DNA of 11,543 bases. It comes from Anaerolineales bacterium. GTDB lineage: Bacteria > Chloroflexota > Anaerolineae > Epilineales > JAANWY01. The position numbers and the translations under genes are program-made. Where the stretch lies: the NCBI GenBank assembly GCA_018263655.1, contig JAANWY010000036.1, forward strand, positions 1 to 11,543. The letters are read 5' to 3'. The notes beneath the pieces are model-generated. The model saw nothing but the letters and a program-made list of their open reading frames with translations, ran no database searches and had not been told where the DNA came from. Position 1 is the stretch's first letter; the number at the start of each line of letters is the position of its first letter. Shown here one piece after another: positions 6,044 to 11,543 of this stretch.

Positions 6044-8438
6044 TCAGCTCCTCCAGGTCGAAATCAGTTTCCATCATAGATCGCATCGTGATCGCGAGCA
6101 CCTCCACCTGCCGCTTTCGCTCGCCCAGGCACTGGTAGGAGATTTGCAGGCGCAGGTCGGTCACGTCTTCGTCACGGCGCCAGATGCGGACCGGTATGTT
6201 CAGTTCAATATCCTCGTGCCCTCCCAACGCCTCCAGTTTAGCCGGCTCGTAATCCACGTTTTCGTCGAGCACTTCGATTCGCAGGTCGAGGCAAGGGTAC
6301 GAGTTGACGTTCACCAACTCCAGATGGATGGTGGCCTTGGCGCCGTACCGGAATTCATCCTCTAGTAAGCGTGCCGTCAGCAGCTTGGGGGCCTCGACCA
6401 CGGGCTGGAAGACACTCAACGGCACAATCGTCTCCTCCGGCGTTAAGCCGCCGTGGACATAGGACGCTTCATCGGTGTCTTTGAAGCGACTATAGCCCCG
6501 CACCACGACGTAGTTGGTGTTCAGACCGAAAACCTTGCGCCGAAACCGGTAACATTCGAAGTCGACGTTATCCGGCAACGCTTCCATATCGTCATCGCTC
6601 ACCGCGATGTATCTGTGATGCGGATCATCGAGTCGCTCCCTGTAAAACGCCTGATCAACGAGGTTGACTGCTTCGGTCGGAATGCGCGTCGAGCCGTGAT
6701 CGGAGCAGACGATCACCGTCAGCTCACGCTCGGCCCCGATGCGGCGAGCAAACTCCTCGACGGCTCCCACGAGATCGCCGAGGCGACGGCGGACAGCCTT
6801 CGCATGGGAGATGCCGAGCTCTTTCTCGGACTTATGCAATACCTCGTCTATCAGCGTGTGGTTCAGAAAGTAGACGTCGTGTTCGCGATCTTTGATCTCC
6901 TTCAACGCCCCTAAATACGGGAGATAGCGCAAACCACGGTCGCCAACGGATGCAGTCCATCCGCGTTGTCGATGCCAGGCGTCGTGAATCGGCCGTTCGT
7001 AGCCTGTCTCCTCGAAAGGCTCCGGGCTGCCGGTGAAGAGACACTTCTTGCTTACCTCTGTGCAGGTCGGGAGCATCGCCAGATAGGGGGGCTGCTCAGA
7101 GCAGTAGAAGCCCGCGTCCTCAAGAAGCCTCTCAAGGTGATCGAGAAACTTGTAGTTGAAGTTGTCTATGGCGATGAAGAGGGCCGGCCCCTCACTTTCA
7201 AGGTATGTCATCTGGTTGTGCAATGTGCGATAGACAACCTGCTGGAAGTTCGCACGCAGCTCTGGGTAGTGATCGTAAAGCCAATCGGCGTAAGCCGCCG
7301 CATATCGCTCGATCTTCTCGTCGCGCCCCTCCGTCTCCTCAAGCCAGAACCGGTAGGGCAGGTACTCGTCGACCGCCCATTGCAACCATTGGGATACATC
7401 CCAGTCCTCTTTTGGGTCTGGGGCCTCGGGATGTTCCGGAGGAACGTAGAGTGCCAGATTCTCTATCTGGTCCACGATATGGGCCCTGATGGCCGCGAAT
7501 CGCTCGCGCACCCGGTTCACCAGCGGGCGTTCGATGGCTATCTCGCGCTCGGTGACCAGTTCATATAACGTCTCGAACTCGGCCTTCAGTTCACCGCTCA
7601 CTTGCTCCAACAAGGTCTCTACCAGGGCCACGGACGCTTCCTGTTGGCGCGCCTGGTTCAGGTACACGGTAATCTGATCCACTGCCGGCCGCAAGTCAGC
7701 ATTGGACAAGCGTAAACCGGCCAAATTGAGGTCCAGAGGACGAAGATGGGCGAAGTCCGCTCCCATAACGCGCTGTCCCACCTTTGATGGGTAGCCGCGC
7801 AGCACCTTGAACTGAGCCAGCACGCTCTGCAGTTGATCGGCATCGTCCTGCAGGAGGCGCACCAACAGACGTTCTCCGTCGCTCTTGGCGGCCTCCATCC
7901 AGTGACCCATCCGGCGGCGGTAGACCTGCCGCAGCAGCCTCGGCTCACGCCCGGTGTCCCAGGGCCGCTGCTCGTCAAGATCCTCCAACAGCTCGACCAG
8001 CCAGGTCATCGGAAGCCGGCTGTGCGTCAAATGCGAGCTGTAGAAGCGGCGCAGCACCACGTCGTCGAACCCCTCCCCTGGCCGTGCCGATACTGCCTCG
8101 TCTAACAATCCTGCCCGGCGAATGGCCCTGTCGCTGACCCAGGCCGGCACCTCGACATTCCACTGTTCCGCCAATCGTGACCGCGGGGTTACGTCGACGA
8201 ACTCGAAGCATCTCTCCCCTCGCTGCTCGGCCATCCTCTTGAGCCAGGCTTCGCAGACCCTGGCCTCACGCTCGATGGAGACGGTCAACGGTTCATCCTG
8301 GCGCAGAGCCTCGACGATTGCACGATAGGCGGGTACGTAATCCGCGATCTCGGTGATGCGCCGTTCTGCTTCCTCTTCACCTAAGAGGTCGCTGTAGTTG
8401 CAGTAGATGGTAATCTGGGCCACGTTAGCCTTCATCAT
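6030..8438 (-). CDS. pglZ: BREX protein PglZ (alkaline phosphatase superfamily)
   Basis: An 802-residue protein, the usual size for PglZ, present in nearly all BREX types. Residues 1 to about 410 are a largely helical N-terminal part of unknown role. The PglZ domain follows: FIAIDNF (421-427, probable metal ligand D425), LPTCTEVSK (456-464, T458 or T460 as candidate nucleophile), NHTLID (526-531), VIVCSDHG (575-582, D580 and H581) and VHGGLTPEE (661-669, H662). After 683 comes a beta-rich C-terminal domain. The ligand set looks complete, so metal-dependent hydrolase activity is plausible; its substrate is unknown. The D425 motif reads DNFNYK where other PglZ proteins often have an Asp-x-x-Arg pattern. 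The ATG at 8438 overlaps the brxC stop as ATGA; a second ATG at 8435 lies 6 bases from GGGAGA and may be the true start. PglZ is expected to act with BrxC/PglY in the defence complex. Confidence 0.92.
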   Translation of the reverse strand: MMKANVAQITIYCNYSDLLGEEEAERRITEIADYVPAYRAIVEALRQDEPLTVSIEREARVCEAWLKRMAEQRGERCFEFVDVTPRSRLAEQWNVEVPAWVSDRAIRRAGLLDEAVSARPGEGFDDVVLRRFYSSHLTHSRLPMTWLVELLEDLDEQRPWDTGREPRLLRQVYRRRMGHWMEAAKSDGERLLVRLLQDDADQLQSVLAQFKVLRGYPSKVGQRVMGADFAHLRPLDLNLAGLRLSNADLRPAVDQITVYLNQARQQEASVALVETLLEQVSGELKAEFETLYELVTEREIAIERPLVNRVRERFAAIRAHIVDQIENLALYVPPEHPEAPDPKEDWDVSQWLQWAVDEYLPYRFWLEETEGRDEKIERYAAAYADWLYDHYPELRANFQQVVYRTLHNQMTYLESEGPALFIAIDNFNYKFLDHLERLLEDAGFYCSEQPPYLAMLPTCTEVSKKCLFTGSPEPFEETGYERPIHDAWHRQRGWTASVGDRGLRYLPYLGALKEIKDREHDVYFLNHTLIDEVLHKSEKELGISHAKAVRRRLGDLVGAVEEFARRIGAERELTVIVCSDHGSTRIPTEAVNLVDQAFYRERLDDPHHRYIAVSDDDMEALPDNVDFECYRFRRKVFGLNTNYVVVRGYSRFKDTDEASYVHGGLTPEETIVPLSVFQPVVEAPKLLTARLLEDEFRYGAKATIHLELVNVNSYPCLDLRIEVLDENVDYEPAKLEALGGHEDIELNIPVRIWRRDEDVTDLRLQISYQCLGERKRQVEVLAITMRSMMETDFDLEELNGAL

Positions 8439-11400
8439 AAGTCTCCCAGCACTTTCTCTACGACGGTCTGGACATCTTCCTTCGTGAGCTCCGAGAATTT
8501 CACAGCGTTCTCGACCAAGCTCCTTAGCGCTACTTCCAGCGAGCGCCGATCACTGGGCAAGACGAATGTCGAACGAGTCTCGCGGAGACCGAGTTGGCCG
8601 CCCGTCGGTTCGATGACGTGCTTGCGATCTTCGTCGATGAGCTCGATGGTCACCACACGACCATACTTCCCGCTCTGCGCCTCGCTGACCAGCTTGAGCT
8701 GCGTATTGCCCTGGTCGACCGTGTGCTCAAAGTGATCGGTCACTCGCCTCCGTTGGCTTTCGGAGCGGCGCGGGTCGTCTCCTGTGGTAGTGAAGTAGGC
8801 ACAGGCGCTATCCGCGTCCGGCTCTATGGTCACCGTCAAGGGACCGCGGTAGTTGACCGTCTTCTGGAACTCGGACCCGCTCTCCTTGACAATCTCAACA
8901 TCAGCGAACTCGTACGTCGGCGCTTCGACCGGGACACGCTGCTCGGCGATCAAAGCCAGACCACCATCGAGTTTGCTCACGTAGTCGTCGGTCCGATCGG
9001 CGGTCCAATCCTCGACCTTGTTTAACCCAAAGCCAGGATCGGCCGGCAGAGCTTCGAGCAGAGTCTCTCGCAGATCGGAGATCTGACCCAGGTGGCGGAG
9101 GATCGCCTTCGACTCGCCGGAGTGCCAGCCGGCGATCTGGTCTCGTTGGTTGTCGTCCAGATCCTTGTACCAGCTTTCGATCGCTCGCTGATAGTCGCTC
9201 AGCACGGGCACCTCGGCCTCAACCTCGAACGGCTCCACGGACATCAAAGCCTCGATCAAGTCATTCTTGAACTGCTCGGGGCGAGACGCGATACGCTCTT
9301 TATCGGCCTCTAAGCCAGCCAGGATCGCTCGTCGGCTTTGGGCTGTGACGGCATCGTCGTGATCGTACCCGTAAGGGGTCTGCAACTTACCCGTCAAGAA
9401 GAGATGGGGCGTCTCCGTCTCCAGCCTACGGCATAAACCGATCAACTGCCTGGTGCTTTGGGCGTCGTCTTCGTCATAAATGGCAGCCGTTTGTGCCAGA
9501 GGTGATAGATCGTCCCACCAGTTTTCCAGGGCTGCAAAAGCATCATTTACCATCACCGGGGTGCTTCCTTCCGCTTCCTCCTCCTCTGGTGAGAACAGGC
9601 GGTAGATGCCTTCGATCAGGGCGCGCTCCTGTGATGTGATCTGGCGGCGCTCGAAAACGGCGTTGGGGTGTTCGCCGTCCACCAGATCGTAGATCAACGA
9701 GGGTGAACGTGCCCCAACAGCTCCCACCGCAGTCGGGTCACGTTTGAGGCTCAGCGTATCGCCGAAGCGGCGGACGACGAAGGCCAGGAAGAGGGAGAGC
9801 GCTACCGGCCCTTGTCCGTAAGGCGGTCCCGCATAATGCGCGATCAGGTCTTGAATGCGAACCGTCTCACTGGCCTCCAGGCTCTCGACCTCGTCTACCA
9901 TATCGGCCAGAGCGGGAAGCTCCCGCCGATACTTGTCGCTGTCGCGCTCGACACGGTAGAAGCGCTTCGTGCCGTGCGGGACGCCCTGCTGGTGAAGGGC
10001 ATCCACGTCAGCCAGACACCGTTTGAGATAACGAATCTCCCCCCTGTTGTCGCCGTAACTGGTGTCGATCTTCACGTCGCGGCCGAGGTCCAGCAGCTCC
10101 CGGACGGCGTCGTGGAGCTGGGTGTTGGACGTCCCCGTCCTCTTGGCGTGGGTCTTGTTGAAATCGATACCGTGTTTGACCCGATTACGCTGCGCGTAGA
10201 GATCGTCCATCAGACGGTCGGCCGGCTCGTGGGCTGCATCCGGTTGAGAGACCACCACCTTGCCTCTCTCGCCAAACCAGATCAAGTTCTGGCCGGCAAA
10301 GTATTGGTTTCGCAATTCGAGGAACCGCCCCCGGGCGCCCTCCTCCTCGTTGCCGTAGAGGCCGCTCAGCCGGGCCTGCTCAGGGATGGAGATGTCCTGC
10401 ATCTCCGGGCGATTGCGGATGTCCTTCAGTGCCTCCAGGGTGAGCAGGGCGTCCCGGATGGGGATCGGCTCCTGCGGCGCCCCGACCAAGATGCGCGCGT
10501 GCTGGTTCTCCCCCACCCGCTTGCGCGACGCCTCTATCTCCTCCATCGTCTCGCAGAGGACATAGAGCGCGATGCCCTCGTAACGGTCCTTCCAACCCTC
10601 TTGCTCGACGACTTCCCTATGGAGAGCTTCAAATGTCTCCTCGCTCAAGTCTTTGGGGCGGATGAAGCGGCGACGCAGACGTTTGTCCTCGTAGTAGACT
10701 TCGTTGTGGGCTTTGGCCTCCAACCAATGCTGACCGTACCCCAACCGATGCGCGGCGATGACGGCCTCCGCCAAGTTCTCCGGCTGATTGTTCGGATCGG
10801 CCTTGTAGTCCTCGATCAGTGCCTGAAAGTCCCGCACGTCCCCTTGTCGGAACTCGTAGAAGTCACCCTCATCCTGGAACAGGACCTTCTCCTCGACCAG
10901 CCGATCCAGCCGATCGCACAGCCTCTCCTCCTGCGCTCCCCGCAAGTGGAGGCCGAAGGCCAGGTTGTCGAAAGAGCAGAGGACGCCGGCGATTTTGTAG
11001 ATCAGTATTGCCTTAAGAGCGCGGTCGACGAGTGAGTCGAGTTCCACGTCCAGCTTCAGGCCGGGGCTCTTGCGGGCCTGTCGATAAGAAGCGTGATAGT
11101 CGCGCATCATGCCCCGCACCGCGTCACGGGGTTCCGGGTTATCGGCGCGGAGCTGATCCTGGAAGTAGGTGAAGAGCCGATCCACGGTGTAGAAATTGAG
11201 CCGTCCATCGGTCTCGACCTCCGTGGCGGCGATGAAGTCCCGATAGCAGCCCGCCTGGTCTTCGCGGGTGAAGAACGTAAACAGGGAGCGGGCGTTAGAG
11301 CCCACCTCGGTGGAGAGCTTGACCAGGCAGTGGGTGGCCGTCGGGTGCATCGGGTAGAGATCCTCCACAATGCGTTCCCTGAAATCGGCGCCGCTGCGCC

Positions 11401-11543
11401 AGGGGAAGATGTCGGCCCGCCGGCTCCCGTGCACCAGCCGGATGAAGGTCTGGCCGCGCGGCGCAATCCGCTCGCGCCAGAGAGCGCTCTCCTGATCGGG
11501 GGTCACGATAGCGGCGATGATGTCCTCGATGCCCTGGGAGACC
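8435..11543 (-). CDS. brxC: BREX protein BrxC/PglY, large ATPase family, N-terminus beyond window edge
   Basis: The reading frame stays open to the right edge: about 12 codons (reading VSQGIEDIIAAI) precede the GTG at 11506, so that GTG is probably internal and the gene is partial. About 1035 residues are visible. The stretch DLYPMHPTATHCL followed by LSTEVGSNARSLFTFF (about residues 49-79 from the GTG) matches the conserved segment after the P-loop ATPase module in BrxC/PglY proteins. No Walker A motif appears in the visible part, as expected if it lies in the missing 200-300 N-terminal residues. The middle is long, acidic and helical. About 865-970 is beta-rich, and the end (about 980-1023) is a helical tail. 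It overlaps pglZ by 4 bases and comes first among the visible genes of the operon. In studied systems BrxC is essential for BREX defence and probably drives complex assembly. The assignment rests on size, this motif and its neighbours. Confidence 0.82.
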   Translation of the reverse strand, partial: VSQGIEDIIAAIVTPDQESALWRERIAPRGQTFIRLVHGSRRADIFPWRSGADFRERIVEDLYPMHPTATHCLVKLSTEVGSNARSLFTFFTREDQAGCYRDFIAATEVETDGRLNFYTVDRLFTYFQDQLRADNPEPRDAVRGMMRDYHASYRQARKSPGLKLDVELDSLVDRALKAILIYKIAGVLCSFDNLAFGLHLRGAQEERLCDRLDRLVEEKVLFQDEGDFYEFRQGDVRDFQALIEDYKADPNNQPENLAEAVIAAHRLGYGQHWLEAKAHNEVYYEDKRLRRRFIRPKDLSEETFEALHREVVEQEGWKDRYEGIALYVLCETMEEIEASRKRVGENQHARILVGAPQEPIPIRDALLTLEALKDIRNRPEMQDISIPEQARLSGLYGNEEEGARGRFLELRNQYFAGQNLIWFGERGKVVVSQPDAAHEPADRLMDDLYAQRNRVKHGIDFNKTHAKRTGTSNTQLHDAVRELLDLGRDVKIDTSYGDNRGEIRYLKRCLADVDALHQQGVPHGTKRFYRVERDSDKYRRELPALADMVDEVESLEASETVRIQDLIAHYAGPPYGQGPVALSLFLAFVVRRFGDTLSLKRDPTAVGAVGARSPSLIYDLVDGEHPNAVFERRQITSQERALIEGIYRLFSPEEEEAEGSTPVMVNDAFAALENWWDDLSPLAQTAAIYDEDDAQSTRQLIGLCRRLETETPHLFLTGKLQTPYGYDHDDAVTAQSRRAILAGLEADKERIASRPEQFKNDLIEALMSVEPFEVEAEVPVLSDYQRAIESWYKDLDDNQRDQIAGWHSGESKAILRHLGQISDLRETLLEALPADPGFGLNKVEDWTADRTDDYVSKLDGGLALIAEQRVPVEAPTYEFADVEIVKESGSEFQKTVNYRGPLTVTIEPDADSACAYFTTTGDDPRRSESQRRRVTDHFEHTVDQGNTQLKLVSEAQSGKYGRVVTIELIDEDRKHVIEPTGGQLGLRETRSTFVLPSDRRSLEVALRSLVENAVKFSELTKEDVQTVVEKVLGDL

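Noticed and set aside
9812..11035. 407-codon open frame on the plus strand opposite brxC
   Set aside because: It lies wholly antisense to a gene with recognisable family motifs; its sequence is low in recognisable motifs and rich in Val, Leu, Arg and Asp in the manner of frames opposite GC-rich coding DNA.

Overview
The window looks like a chromosomal piece from a GC-rich bacterium. Every supported gene lies on the minus strand, so the text follows transcription from the right edge to the left. The taxon cannot be fixed from this sequence; the housekeeping proteins would suit a Chloroflexota-like organism, but that is only an impression. No rRNA, tRNA, CRISPR array, transposase or insertion sequence was seen.

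Right part (11543 to 4631): a compact defence operon of three genes, brxC/pglY (N-terminus cut by the window edge), pglZ and brxL. The genes overlap by 4 and 14 bases and are almost certainly co-transcribed and translationally coupled. This is a BREX (bacteriophage exclusion) system. The order brxC-pglZ-brxL has no PglX methyltransferase between brxC and pglZ, and BrxL is short, with an AAA+ ATPase core and no Lon-type protease domain. Both points fit the type 4 layout (brxP-brxC-pglZ-brxL). The expected first gene, brxP (PAPS-reductase-like), would lie just beyond the right edge, so the type call is an inference.

Junction (4630 to 4403): 228 bases with no gene. They hold two hairpins and then a good sigma70-type promoter (TTGCCT, 17 bases, TATCAT) about 40 bases before the next gene. 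This reads as the end of the BREX transcript and the start of a separate unit.

Left part (4402 to 169): a tight four-gene unit. It encodes a GDP-4-keto-6-deoxymannose reductase-like SDR enzyme (rmd-like, TTG start), GDP-mannose 4,6-dehydratase (gmd), a phosphoglucomutase/phosphomannomutase, and a TatD-family metal-dependent hydrolase. The first three can supply a GDP-6-deoxyhexose, most likely GDP-D-rhamnose, for surface glycans: the mutase makes mannose-1-phosphate (or glucose-1-phosphate), Gmd makes the 4-keto-6-deoxy intermediate, and the Rmd-like enzyme reduces it. TatD is a housekeeping passenger. The unit ends at a very strong, nearly perfect GC-rich hairpin with A and T tracts (45-100), which can work as a terminator in both directions and is flanked by a 10-base inverted repeat.
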